Assembly: GCF_019097595.1 (NCBI RefSeq)
Contig: NC_080723.1
Coordinates: forward strand, 12,624,511 to 12,688,510
Direction: 5' to 3'
Source: Hemibagrus wyckioides
Lineage: Eukaryota; Chordata; Actinopteri; Siluriformes; Bagridae
Length of the DNA stretch: 64,000 bases
Shown piece by piece: positions 27,205 through 39,088 of this stretch (the stretch's first letter is position 1; the number at the start of each line of letters is the position of its first letter). The position numbers were made by a program, and so were the translations under genes. The notes beneath the pieces were generated by a model. The model was not told where the DNA came from. It ran no database searches and worked only from the letters and a program-made list of their open reading frames with translations.

Positions 27205-27560
27205 AGTTTTATTGACCCATCCCTCTTCATCCATCACCACAGGAGTTGTTTATATTCTCCCCTGTAAGAGATGCAATCAGCTTGGAAAAACCAAGAGAAG
27301 ACTGGCCGATCACTTTGTCCAGCAGATTTCTACCCTCAGAATGACAGATTTCTCCTTTCCAGTGGTGAGGCACAACAGTCATGAACATACCATTATGAGC
27401 AATGAATTGAGGAAAAAGAGCTCATCATTTTCACTCACAAAACTTTAGAACTCTGTGGAATGTCACGCTTTCACAACAGATACTACATCATAGTGAATAT
27501 CAACTGTTTCCAACTCCTACAGCTTTAGAAGCACAGCTGATGAAGGACTTTTGTCTAATA
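27205..27560 (+). mobile_element. Penelope-like element fragment, GIY-YIG end
   Basis: A 78-codon frame (27212-27448) includes GVVYILPCKRCNQLGKTKRR, RLADHFVQQI and FPVVRHNSHEHT. This resembles the C-terminal GIY-YIG nuclease of Penelope-like retroelements, where the consensus has a YIGET step between QL and KRR. That step is lost here, so the nuclease is dead. No reverse transcriptase part is seen nearby. Confidence 0.55.
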
Positions 27561-28569
27561 CATTATTCCTACAAGTTCATCAATACAAATTAAGGTATGA
27601 TGGCACCAATGGCAACATTCCAGCTTTGCACTACACAGGCATAACACTGCAAATACTCTCAGCAATTCATCTCAGCTATTTTTTCTACTAACATGACTAG
27701 TTTTAAACTGTGTAACAGAGTGTCTCTGTTTCCTGAAAAGGTCTTGTTCCTTTCCGGCATGTTCCAACACTTCCACCCACCAATTAAACGCGAGATGACG
27801 GCAAAGGGCATTAAAAATGCACAGCCACAGACAGAGCAGGCAGCTGAAATATGCACACAATCTTCTTAATGTTTTAGAGAAGTAAATGAACAGTCATAGT
27901 TCAGCTACCTTAGTTGAATTCCTGACACCTCTCAAATACTCTAAAAGGTTAAAGGGGAAAAAACGCCACATATGTAAGGGTGGATAAATTACAGAACGCA
28001 GTGGGAAATAACACATAGTACTCAATAATAGACATTTTTATAATTTCTTTAAAATGTCATAAAAAGCAAAACCAAGAATAAAAGGGCACATTTGAGTCAG
28101 AGACTGAAATACATGGCTTTTAATCTGGTTTTCAAATGCTTACAAAGGGGGAAAAGAAAAAAAAAACGTAAAGTCTTTTGTTCCAGTGAATAAAGCACAG
28201 TATGATGCTTCCTGTAACGGCATGTATTTAATTGCTCTCCCAAGAGTGTACTCAGTGGGTCGCCCAAAGAAGCAACTACAGTTTCTCACATACGGAAAAG
28301 AGACATTGCCGTTGTAGTCTGGTTGTTTGCAGTGCCCTGGGCTTTTTATGTACAGATGACTTTTTGTTGAAAATGCTCTGTGCTAATACATATGATTAGA
28401 GCAACAACATGTCAAACACACCATTGCTTCTATTTGTGGGCTGAATGGTTATTGGGTACACTCTTTAAAAAAGGACATCCAGGAAAGATTTGCCAGTTGA
28501 GTATGCTCAAAACAAAGCACGTCATGTTCTCCTTTAATATGTGTTGTAAATATCTTAATGACTGCCCTT
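27561..28569. other. intergenic region downstream of iftap
   Basis: I see no gene. It separates the Penelope-like remnant from the iftap 3' end. Confidence 0.5.
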
Positions 28570-28575
28570 TTTATT
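28570..28575 (-). terminator. iftap: iftap poly(A) signal overlapping the stop codon
   Basis: On the - strand the end of the CDS reads CAA TAA AAA, so the stop codon TAA lies inside an AATAAA hexamer. This would leave a 3' UTR of only a few tens of nucleotides. Confidence 0.55.
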
Positions 28576-31500
28576 GTTTACTTGGCAACTTCTGTGCTGT
28601 TACATTGTCCGAGAGTGGGCACTTATGGGTCATCATGAATCCACAGTTGCTGGATTTAACAGGATACTTGTGAGACAGTGCAACATTGTCATAATCGAAG
28701 GTGTCATCCAGACTGAAAGGCACAACCTCCTCAGTTTCGCTCTGGGGAGAGAAAATGATGTCACAGCTCTGCATATTTGAACATGAAACACAAGCTTTGC
28801 TCCAATTTCACTGCATGTTTATGCAATTAACCAAATTACATTGCTTGAACCCAATTCAAGCAGTTTGAATCAATTTAGTTAAATTGCCATTTCACTTCAG
28901 TGCTATTTACTATCTGATAAAAACCTATTATTAGATTGATTTGAGAGTGCGCAACTCTGAAAAGTTGGCAATTGTAAAGGAACATATGAATTTAGAGCGT
29001 CTGCCAGGGAGACTCATAAGCTATTAATTGTTTGTATACCTGGCTATCTGTATTGCTCAGTGTGTGTGTCGTATGGTCCATGTCAGTAGAGAAGAGCTCA
29101 AGCTGTGTGCGGTGACAGAAAGCAGGAGTGTAGGCTGGTGAATCTTCCTCAACTTCTCCAGGAAGCACACACACTTCTAACAGGAAGAGGACAATATTAA
29201 TATCATACTGCAAGTGAATATGCATGCATGCATGCGATTATAGAGTTTCTTAAAAAAAACATATGCATGTTAAACTTACACTGTATTTACAAGAAAACAA
29301 GTGTGGACAGTCTAAGAAAGACACTAAAAATGAGCATTTGACTAAAGACTAGCTACAGGGCTATAGATATCAGAAAGGGGGGAAATGTTTCATTTTATTT
29401 ACCTTGTCTGAATAGCAAACTGATGTCTTTCCTTTAATAAGTCAACAATGACTAAAAGTATTTACAGTCAAATGGATAAGGAAGTTCTCCCTGCTTCAGA
29501 TTCAAAAAAATAAAATCTCATCTCATCTTGTCAAGGTCTGTAGTATTAATCAAATGTGATAACAGGTAGTGACACTACCAAAACAAATCATAACAACAAT
29601 TAGAATCAGCAGCAGCATCCTTTTTTGTCACATATACATTACAGCACAGTGAAATTCTTTTTGGGAATTGGGGTCAGAGCACAGGGTCAGCCATGATACA
29701 GTGCCCCTGGAACAGAGAAGGTTAAGGGCCTCTCTGTTATTCACAGCCATAAACCTTTAATTAATGATTAAGCATTAAATGTAACTGTTCTAATCATTTA
29801 GTCACTGATTTCATCAGGAGAAAAAGTGGAAGGTTTTAGACTGGCCAAGTCAATCATAAGACTTTAACCCAGTTGAGGAACAGTTCACCTCCTGAAGAAG
29901 AGACTGAAGAGAGAACCCATAACCAAAAGCAACATATAACACAAGTGATGTTGAGGTTTTATGTCAGGACTATCGAGATGCTAAGCAGCAATGAAAATTT
30001 CTCACTGACACATCACATATATAAGCCATCCTTTTGCACTCCCTCTCAGCACATCTATGTGTGTGTGTGTGTGTGTGAACGTGGCTGTGTGAGAACGCTT
30101 GGCAGGAGTGTAAGCAATGATGATCTTAATTAAAGCATAATTAAAGCTAATTACTCATCCAGTGAATGTCATATTTTTGCTGAGAGAGAAGCAAGCATCT
30201 GTGTGCGTGTTTGTGTGACCCCTGGGTACATAAACACTGGTTGGTTATATCCACATTTCCCTTCTCTGGGCTGCTTGTATTGATAATGCAGCATTACAAA
30301 AGCAAAGTCATTAACAATCACAATAAAGCAACAGAGGACAAATCTTCATTCTACTAATGAGTCAGAAAAGCTGCTGTTAGGACGTCTCATAAAGCCTTCA
30401 TTGCCCATAAACAGCTGGAAGACACAAAAGTAGCCTGTGGGTTCCTGTGAGTCTTTCCCCAGCTGGCCCTGAAGCTTGTCAGGGCAACTATTTCCCAACC
30501 TGGTTTAGGATATGTATGCCAGCCATGTGTCACTGAACCCTGCCATGAGGGCAATTACACAGTGTTCTGTGTCAGGCAGAGCTCTGCATTCTTTCTCTCT
30601 CTCTCTCTCTCTCTCTGCATTTTACATATCACAGTCGCTGCATAATTACTCATACTAATTAGTGTGGAGTTCAGACTATTTTCCTGATATTCAATGCCTT
30701 TGACTGACATCCAAAATGCCACACCTTGTGGTTTTCACACAGACTAATCTCATCTTTTAATTTTCCCTGACTCTCATCCTTATCTTTTCCCCTAACATCC
30801 TAGAGAAACCTACCTCCATGGACACTGTGCATCATCTTTACTATGAGCTTCCTCTTTACATGCATGGTTTCTGTGGAGAGTTTCTGTGGCCAAGCTTTCT
30901 TTAATTAGAGGTCATTAGCACTAAAGCAGAGGCTCATGGAGATGAATAGCAAGGCTGATGCATGTTCTCTCTCATTATAGACCTGCTCGGTGAGCATATT
31001 AAAGTATGCCAGTAAAGCTTCTCTAAGACCAGGCCAGTCACTCGTAATTTGCAGGGACTGAATATGCATAATAAATAGTAATACATTTAAATCGGATGGC
31101 TGGAGGCCCTAATTACCAAAATAGTGCACACATGATTCTCAATAAACCAAATTAAATGTAAAGTTAACCCATAAATGCTCTTTTTATATGTGCACATTAC
31201 TGCCTATGCAATAACTGAATATTGCAGTGTCATGTTCAGAAATACCCAAAACACGTTTCTTGACCAACAATAAAAGATGCATAAGCACATTCAAAGTTAA
31301 AGCTATCTACATATACACACATGAATTAGCACTGCTACTTTGAATACATTATTTTGTGACATATTGCACTCATCTTAAGATAAACTACAATTTACCTTCC
31401 ATGTTATTCAAGTCTTCAGTCCCATCCTCTTTGTCAACCTGTATATATATATATAAAAAAAAGTGTGCATTACTGCAGAATCACTTAAAACCCCTTCATG

Positions 31501-32268
31501 TTCCTGACTATATATATTGGAAACAGTGATGTTTCCAAACGTGATATAGGTTTGAAACCAAAATCATTCTGAGCTTGAAAGCTGTGGACGACATTGCTGA
31601 AGACATTGTGCAGAGAGTCTTTGAAAGCATTCGATCTTAAATGCCTTACAGTGGCAGCTCATTTTGATCACGTTAAGAAGGACAAACAGTGCTGCCAAAC
31701 ATAAACGGCGGTACCAGAAACTAGAGAACCACACAATTTTAAAACAAAAAAAGCATCACAGTCGTTACTCCAAGTATCCCATTACACAGTTTTTCAAACT
31801 GTTTACAAGTAGTGTTTATCCATCCAAGTTGTTCCTACAAAAGGTATACTATAACACATTAGACCAAGTGCTTTAATATACACCTTGCAGTCAGGGCTCT
31901 TGTCAGAGATGCACTGTTAAAGAAAATTAATTAACATCTTCTGGGCAAAGAGAATGGAACATTCAACAGCACTGTGGAAGAAATATTTTTAGTCCATCAT
32001 GTTGTTTTTATGGAAACATTCTTTTTTTTCTGCCAAGCTTTACACACGTGCACAAAACAACTATATGGTTAAGTGTTTACATGCAAGTATCCTGATTAAA
32101 TTCAGGTGAATTCACCAGACTGGTTTAATCACAGAATAGCCTTTCATTTTAGATATCAGAATATCTTTATACTTGAATAATGAGTTTGGATTTGATCATT
32201 ATTAGATTATTAAGGTGTAAACACACTTACTGTGCCTATTTAGCTGTGTGTGAGTGTGAGTGTGACAG

Positions 32269-32299
<31 letters not shown>

Positions 32300-34662
32300 G
32301 ACCATACAAATAATATCTGGTCAGCAGTGGCGGTTTCTTTGCATTATGGATGTGCCACAGAAAAGTGTGTAGGTGTTCTGTGTACAGACTAACACGCCGT
32401 TAATAATCCTACTGAATACAAGTCATATCTGCAACCATCAGTTATAAACAAATCAAGCCAGTTCTGCGTGAACAGTAATAGATAATATCTGTATAATAAT
32501 ATAATATAAGAAGAAGATAATCTTGTAGATGTTGCATTTTGAAAGGTTTGCATTCGATCTGACAAAAACAGAAAATGCACCAAAAAACTGACAGCTACTG
32601 ACAGTTGTCTCAGCAGCAACTACACAGTTATATCTGCATGGTCAAATCCATTATCTATGATCAAGTTCATCTGCAATAAAAAAAACTAGTTATTTCAGAG
32701 GTCTCAGCAAGTGCAACTTTGCTCAATATGAAGTAAACGTGCACACGTAAGCATAATCAATAGTTTTCCTTTACCCTCTTCATCGGGACTGTTGATCACA
32801 CCGAGCAGGCTTATCTTATTCAGGTTCCAGCAGCTAAATATGGCACCAGCCTTCTCTGCATTGACATGTCTAGCGCTGTAACTACCAGATGGTATTGACA
32901 TTAATTGATGTCCTGCTAACTAGAACCCTGGAGAGATCAATATATAACACAGCAAGGGGTCTTAGGTACCTTTCAGAGCCACAAGAACCATACTCCTTAA
33001 CAGGAGGAAGTCATTAATTGCTGGAAGTGGTCCATTTGCTCAAAGTGTTGGAGCATGTTTGTGCGTGTGTTTATGAAGACAGAATAGGCAGGAGGAAATT
33101 AGATTTTGACTTTGAAGAGGATTTGACTGAGGTTCTGTAAGTAGATTTGTAGTCCTGTAGTCCTCACTGTGGTCTCTCTGTGTTTGGATCTTGCTTGTTT
33201 GTTTGTTTGTTTGTTTGTGTGTTCATTCTTTCGTCCACCAAGATGCAAATTTATTTAACCCCAAATGAAATGCAAATTCCTCATGCTGCAAATCACTGCT
33301 GTCATGGCGCTGATATTCAGCTTACAAGGACAACCTTGACCTTCTTACTGTCTGGAACGCAGACAACATTCTCTCCTTAAATGTTCAGAAAACCAATTAA
33401 TTTGTTGTTGACTTTAGGAGAAAGCAGACAGACTATTCCCTGCTTTTGCAGCTCTGCCACTGAGAGGGCTGCCAACTTCAAGTAACAGATTTATATCTCG
33501 AAGGACCTCACCTTGTCCATATATGATACTCCCTCGAAAGATTCAATAAGCTAATCTGTCTTCCTGAACCTTTCACTGCTTCCACAGCTACTGTACAAAG
33601 TGTCCTCAGTATGGCAGTAAAAGACACAGAGTATCATAACAGGAACACCAGGAGCAGCCTAGTCAGAAGTTCTTCACATTGATGCTGTTCAGTAAATGGT
33701 CCCAGAGCAGCTACTTCACACACCAGCACAACAGAGCCTTAACACTGTCCCTAAATTATTAGTTTTCTTAACTGCAACTCCTCCTCAAGTGTACATAACC
33801 ACAACAAGCCATTCGCTCTGTTCAATTTTAATTTCAAATTTAATGGGCGGCACGAATAGCATTGATGCCTCATAGCTCCAGGGTATGTGGTTCAAGTCTC
33901 AGCTCGAGTTACTGATTGTAATGTCCAAGTTCTGCATGTCCACCCTGTTTATATGATGAAGGATAATGAACGAATAAATGAATAAGTAATGTTTCCTCTC
34001 TCAGTATAAACTGCACTTTTGTCTGTCTATTGCTTGTCACTGTTCTGTACTCTCCGGTGCTGTTTAATTACTGGCCATGTCTCTTCTAACTCTGTAGCCT
34101 GATGAACCTCAAATTTATTTCTGTTGTACACACGGTGGTGTCAAGCCACTTATTCCTGACCGCCAATAACATGATTAAAACATTTTTTGCAACATTAGAT
34201 GCTTACAGCTGAATAAAGATGCTTGATTTTATTGCAGTGGCACTGACTTTGGCCAGACAATTAAATATTGTAATTGTTCATTATGAAAATGTCTCCTGAT
34301 TTCCATTTTTACATTGACTATTCACCTTTCTGTCCATGTTCATATCGTTCAGCTCTACCAGACAGGTTTTGCTTTCTTCTTCAGGAAACTTTAAACATCC
34401 AGCAGTCACGTTCTCTACAACAGAGAAGAAAGTGGAGACAAGAAGATCACTAATTATGAAATATTGTGTACAATGTTTCTTTATGTACTATTTTGGTGCA
34501 GTGCTTTTCTACAGGAGGTATCTCTAGTGACTGACCTGTGCTCAGGTGTGTAAATGTGGACAGGAACTGCTCGTATGACTGCTCTGGTAAGGTACAGAAC
34601 AACTCTAGAGCTTCCATCATGGACTGAGGAATGGCGCCTGAATCATCTTGCAAACTAGGCAT
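28571..34662 (-). CDS. iftap: Iftap (IFT-associated protein; C11orf74/NWC), six coding exons
   Basis: Coding exons in transcript order are 34662-34536, 34414-34359, 31913-31884, 31438-31396, 29176-29040 and 28741-28571. All junctions are AG/GT and the phases join exactly (1,0,0,1,0), giving 187 codons plus TAA. Three blocks match what I know of IFTAP: FLSTFTHLS (exon 1 of the CDS), LPGEVEED (fifth) and FSLDDTFDYDNVAL (last). IFTAP binds the IFT-A complex and acts in ciliary transport; it is the third conserved gene of the RAG locus. The middle exons are short, acidic and poorly conserved. An acceptor ending at 34673 lies just before the ATG, so at least one noncoding exon lies upstream, probably near 39.04 kb. 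Intron 1 contains an intact Tc1 element. The two 30-43 nt exons are the least certain part of the model. Confidence 0.88.
29619..29730 (-). mobile_element. SINE tail, reverse orientation
   Basis: The reverse complement of the body and tail of the SINE at 54173-54420: TGTCACATATACATTACAGC, then GGGTCAGCCATGATACAG and GGTTAAGGGCC. It lies in iftap intron 5 without the tRNA head. Confidence 0.65.
30056..30077. repeat. (TG)n microsatellite
   Basis: A short TG tract in iftap intron 5; a (CT)n tract lies at 30594-30616. Confidence 0.95.
33335..33760 (+). mobile_element. non-LTR retrotransposon remnant in an iftap intron
   Basis: The frame near 33350 reads NADNILSLNVQKTN, a stop, then FVVDFRRKQTDYS. 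This is the LN..KT..VDFR block found late in the reverse transcriptase of Rex-type fish LINEs. It is degenerate and lies in iftap intron 3. Confidence 0.5.
33845..33990 (+). mobile_element. SINE-like repeat (GGCGGCACG family)
   Basis: It starts GGGCGGCACGAATAGC, has a box B-like GGTTCAAGTC (33889-33898) and ends in a GAATGA-type simple tail. The same family recurs at 22125-22262, 51175-51335 and 56445-56710. Confidence 0.55.
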
Positions 34663-35944
34663 CCCGCCAAACCTACAAGGACAACAGACAGAGACAGGAA
34701 ATTACAATGCCCAAGAGAAAGCAAAATCTTTTAAAAATCAATATCTTTAAAACTGCGTACAATAAACCACCCCAGTGGCAGTTTATGTGAAGGGAAGCAG
34801 ATGTGGGCACAGAGATAATAAAGAAGTGAGAGAGATGATTAGAGTTAGACTGCACTACTTGTTAGGTCACTTAATCACATAATAATACACATTATAGCCA
34901 CATTAGCCCTGATTAAGGTGAACTTATTATTTCGAAGTTCAGTTCAATTACAATTAGCAAAGAGAGGTGATGATTACTATGGCATTAAAGTGTAATGAAC
35001 GACCACGCAAAATGATCATCTGAACATCTGAGCTGTCACCCTGTCGTTTATCAAACTCTTCCTTCATGGAGGCTAGTGTACCATTCCAAGGGACAGAAAC
35101 AGGTGGCACACTACAGTCTAATTAACTTGTGCCATCAATTAATAAATACAATTCACTATCATGGCCTCAGGCTTTCACTCTACTGCTCTGCATCCCAGTC
35201 ACTAAGAGTTTGTCACCTTCAAAGTCGCAGTGTGTTTCGGCTTTGAGGGCAGACAAATGCAGACTCACACTACGGAGGAAGACTGGGTTATGACAGTATA
35301 ATTTAAACACATTTAAAATCTCCACAGCTGATTAAGAAGTCAGTGATATGGTGGATTTTTTTTCAGAGCCTGGCACTGAGGAGTCAATTAAGCCACTCTC
35401 TTCTGCCCTGCGACTCAGCAGCAGCTCCGAGACACAGGTGCTCGAGTGTTTGTGTTTTTCAGCACTAACGCTCTTCCAGGCACTAGTGGTTACAGCACTT
35501 TGTTTTGCACATGATCATTCCCTTTAACACACACACACACACACACGTAGCCACTAAACACACAAAAACATTATGCTAATTACCTCAAAGCAGCTGTTAC
35601 CCACTTTTTCAAACACTTATAGACTATCATTTCAGGCTCTTTCACTACTTTTCTGCTAGAGCAATATAATCACTGTACCAGCATTTATTCAATATTAAAG
35701 CGGTACAGTCTCTGATATCCTTTAATCACACTTCAGCCTCATGTATTAAAACATTTTCTCTGACTCACAGTTTTCTGAGGATTTGCACCTCATATCCAAA
35801 GCCCTAAAAAAAAAAAAAAAGACAGCCTTTTTTACAATTTTTGGCAAAATCCCTAATAAACATAGATAACTATACACTTATTTTATGATAGTTAAGGCAT
35901 ACACATTCATATATTATATTTTACAATATGTTCTCTATGTACTA

Positions 35945-37192
35945 CACTATATTGCCAAAAGTATTCGCTCACCTGCCTTGACTCACATATGAACTCAAGT
36001 GACATCCCATTCCTAATCCATAGGGTTCAATATGACGTCGGTCCACCCTTTGCAGCTATAACAGCTTCAACTCTTCTGGGAAGGCTGTCCACAAGGTTTA
36101 GGAGTGTGTTTATGGGAATTTTTGACCATTCTTCCAGAGGCGCATTTGTGAGGTCACACACTGATGTTGGACGAGAAGGCCTGGCTCTCAGTCTCCGCTC
36201 TAATTCATCCCAAAGGTGTTCTATCGGGTTGAGGTCAGGACTCTGTGCAGGCCAGTCAAGTTCATCCACACCAGACTCTGTCATCCATGTCTTTATGGAC
36301 CTTGCTTTGTGCACTGGTGCACAGTCATGTTGGAAGAGGAAGGGGCCAGCTCCAAACTGTTCCCACAAAGTTGGGAGCATGGAATTGTCCAAAATGTCTT
36401 GGTATGCTGAAGCATTCAGAGTTCCTTTCACTGGAACTAAGGGGCCAAGCCCAGCTCCTGAAAAACAACCCCACACCATAATCCCCCCTCCACCAAACTT
36501 TACACTTGGCACAATGCAGTCAGACAAGTACCGTTCTCCTGGCAACCGCCAAACCCAGACTCGTCCATCAGATTGCCAGATGGAGAAGCGCGATTCGTCA
36601 CTCCAGAGAACGCGTCTCCACTGCTCTAGAGTCCAGTGGCGGCGTGCTTTACACCACTGCATCTGACCCTTTGCATTGCACTTGGTGATGTATGGCTTGG
36701 ATGCAGCTGCTCGGCCATGGAAACCCATTCCATGAAGCTCTCTGCGCACTGTTCTTGAGCTAATCTGAAGGCCACATGAAGTTTGGAGGTCTGTAGCGAT
36801 TGACTCTGCAGAAAGTTGGCGACCTCTTCGCACTATGCGCCTCAGCATCCGCTGACCCCGCTCCGTCAGTTTACGTGGCCTACCACTTCGTGGCTGAGTT
36901 GCTGTCGTTCCCAAACACTTCCACATTCTTATAATACAGCTGACAGTTGACTGTGGAATATTTAGGAGCGAGGAAATTTCACAACTGGATTTGTTGCACA
37001 GGTGGCATCCTATCACAGTTCCACGCTGGAATTCACTGAGCTCCTGAGAGCGACCCATTCTTTCACAAATGTTTGTAAAAACAGTCTGCATGCCTAGGTG
37101 CTTGATTTTATACACCTGTGGCCATGGAAGTGATTGGAACACCTGATTCTGATTATTTGGATGGGTGAGCGAATACTTTTGGCAATATAGTG
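35945..37192 (-). mobile_element. Tc1-like transposon, apparently intact copy (element B)
   Basis: The 1248-bp element is flanked by TA duplications (35943-35944 and 37193-37194). Its 29-bp inverted repeats begin CACTATATTGCCAAAAGT at both ends and look identical. It sits in iftap intron 1 with the transposase in the same direction as iftap. A second copy of the same family is at 16343-17584, with only about eight residue differences in the encoded protein, which implies recent activity. Confidence 0.92.
36027..37058 (-). CDS. Tc1-like transposase, DD34E, uninterrupted frame
   Basis: 343 codons from [13 protein letters not shown], the usual Tc1 transposase length (about 340 aa). The frame is open 28 codons further upstream, but this ATG fits family starts. 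The N-terminus carries the paired-like helix-turn-helix (residues about 1-110) with a [11 protein letters not shown]-hook-like linker. The catalytic triad follows: Asp in LWSDESRF, Asp in [10 protein letters not shown], and Glu in [11 protein letters not shown], with 34 residues between the second Asp and the Glu. A glycine-rich [11 protein letters not shown] lies between the first two. No stops or frameshifts are seen. Whether it is active cannot be told; a few residues (for example Cys in KSSCEISS) differ from its sibling. Confidence 0.9.
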   Translation of the reverse strand: MGRSQELSEFQRGTVIGCHLCNKSSCEISSLLNIPQSTVSCIIRMWKCLGTTATQPRSGRPRKLTERGQRMLRRIVRRGRQLSAESIATDLQTSCGLQISSRTVRRELHGMGFHGRAAASKPYITKCNAKGQMQWCKARRHWTLEQWRRVLWSDESRFSIWQSDGRVWVWRLPGERYLSDCIVPSVKFGGGGIMVWGCFSGAGLGPLVPVKGTLNASAYQDILDNSMLPTLWEQFGAGPFLFQHDCAPVHKARSIKTWMTESGVDELDWPAQSPDLNPIEHLWDELERRLRARPSRPTSVCDLTNAPLEEWSKIPINTLLNLVDSLPRRVEAVIAAKGGPTSY

Positions 37193-38544
37193 TATGTCAG
37201 AAAACAATTTTTTTTAAGCCAGAGCAAAAGCATGTTTACTGTGAGACAGGGGAAGGGGCAGGGCTTCGAGGAGTGACAGCTATGCTGGAATCGACTACAG
37301 GTTTGCTTAAGATCAGTCAACATGCAGACATAATTGCTTGATAAATCTATAACATTGACTATACAGTTCACAGTCATGAGGTGAAAAATATGCATCACTC
37401 ATCACAGTTTGCTGGCTGGCTTGATGCTAACAAAAGATTAAAGGTGATGATTTTTTTTTTAGACGTCGAGTCTGGCGTCATTCCAAGCTCTGGATGCAGC
37501 ATTAAACACCTTTACAACTGTCAGTCATTCACAACTCATATGTCGATTTTCTCATCTGCACATTTTCTTCTGGGGAAGAAAAGAAGACAGCTCTTTCTGC
37601 ATTCCAATGTACTATGATGTTAAAATGTACAAAAAACATGAAGGTTGCCAGGTTTGATCCAGTTATTTAAATATTTAACCTGCCTCTTCCCCTGGCAATT
37701 CCTTCTCTACAGTTTGAATGCTTCTGCCTTAGTATTTACCCTTGTACATTTGCCAGGTATAGTGCACTATATTTTGTTTGTACTATTATTGACCATAAAT
37801 CTAGGCCTATTTTATGCTGCAGTTATTCCTTTTATAACATATAATTCTACATGGACAGTCACGCTTCTATTTTTTTTACTATTCAATATCTAGCCTTTCA
37901 CACGTTTTCTTTATACTATCGTGCTGCACTAAAACTAATTTCCCTATAATGGATCAGTTTGTTTTATCTCCACTAAATGTAACACAACTACACTGACTCA
38001 AGCTTCAGTTATCAAGCACTTTTTACCCATAGATGATGCTGCATAGTGATACACGAGTTATACATTTAGACTGTGTGTATAATTCAGTCACAGTGCTGAA
38101 TACGCTTCAGTCGTCCTCAGTGTAAATTCGGTAAATATACACGTCTTCATGGGATTACTGATGAAAGTACATCATGTACATCCTGCAGTTAAATTTTATT
38201 GTTTATTGGTGTGTAAGTTCGAATCTCAAACATCTGATGATGATGATGATTAATGCTGTTTGGAATCTGTCTCATCATCTCCACAGCTATATTTGCACTC
38301 GTACATCTCCCTGTGTAGAACCAGCTTCAAGCTTGTTTTCATTTAAAGATGATGTGATGTTTTTGCTCAGCCACCTGCTGAAGCGAACAGTTAGAGGCGG
38401 TTGACCTCAATATTAAACTCTGATCAGAATCAGCCAAGCTTCACAAGCTCCACAGCTCTTCATCACTCAAAACTAACAATTAGGTACACAACTATACTGC
38501 ATAATTTAAACACATTTTTACGATCTACTACAGCAAATTTTTTA
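37193..38544. other. iftap intron 1, between element B and the rag2 5' region
   Basis: AT-rich, without a recognisable exon. It may hold rag2 upstream control sequences, but none was identified. Confidence 0.45.
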
Positions 38545-38591
38545 TTTATATTGACTTATTTCCAGAGATCTTGAGGATTCCACTGGCAGAG
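38545..38591 (+). other. rag2: candidate rag2 5' UTR exon 1
   Basis: The CDS exon has a splice acceptor 4 nt before the ATG, so an upstream noncoding exon is required. A strong donor, CAGAG|GTAAGA, lies at 38591/38592, and an AT-rich TTTATTTATAT block just upstream (from about 38529) could act as a TATA element. The implied intron is 38592-39281. The exon's 5' limit is a guess, and other donors between 38.6 and 39.2 kb are possible. Confidence 0.35.
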
Positions 38592-39047
38592 GTAAGAACA
38601 CGTGACCAGTAGTGCGCTATAGACATCGTGCATTAGGTGATAATTAGGTAATTAAGACTGATTAATATACATTTTGGGGGGTTTGTCGGAAACTTAAATA
38701 AACACGAAATGCAAGTTTTGTGCTTCCTGAGGAATAACGTGACTATTTAAATGCAAAAATAATAATACTATTCGTCATTTGTATAAATACGAACTGACGA
38801 AAGTTTATCTTTAACGGTAGAGAGTATTTATTCGAACAGAACCCTATGTGAGGCTTTACCGTCACGCTGCTGCGCTAGCTAACATGCTAACTACGCTCTG
38901 CTTCAAACGGTGTTTTATTCAACATAATTACTAAATCCTTAACTTTTTTTTTTTACTATTTTGTTATTGCCGGATAAATAAATTAATAGACGCTAATAAA
39001 AACAATACAAACAGCTGAGAGAACAGACAACCTACCAACTAGCATAC

Positions 39048-39061
39048 GTTCCTCAGGCAAC
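39048..39061. promoter_or_regulatory. RFX X-box match
   Basis: The 14-mer GTTCCTCAGGCAAC fits the X-box pattern RYYNYY-N2-RRNRAC at every fixed position. RFX factors bind X-boxes near the starts of ciliary genes, and the adjacent - strand gene, iftap, is a ciliary transport gene. Binding is not shown by sequence alone. Confidence 0.55.
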
Positions 39062-39067
39062 CGCGTT

Positions 39068-39088
39068 TCGCAATGCATTCTGGGTAGT
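39068..39088. promoter_or_regulatory. ZNF143/SBS-type promoter motif
   Basis: Read on the - strand the site is ACTACCCAGAATGCATTGCG, which carries the CCCAGAATGCA core of the ZNF143 (Staf) binding site. The motif is typical of bidirectional housekeeping promoters. The match is seen in the sequence; function is inferred. Confidence 0.6.

Noticed and set aside
28380..28780. + strand frames over the last iftap exon
   Set aside because: Antisense to a well-supported exon with conserved protein blocks.
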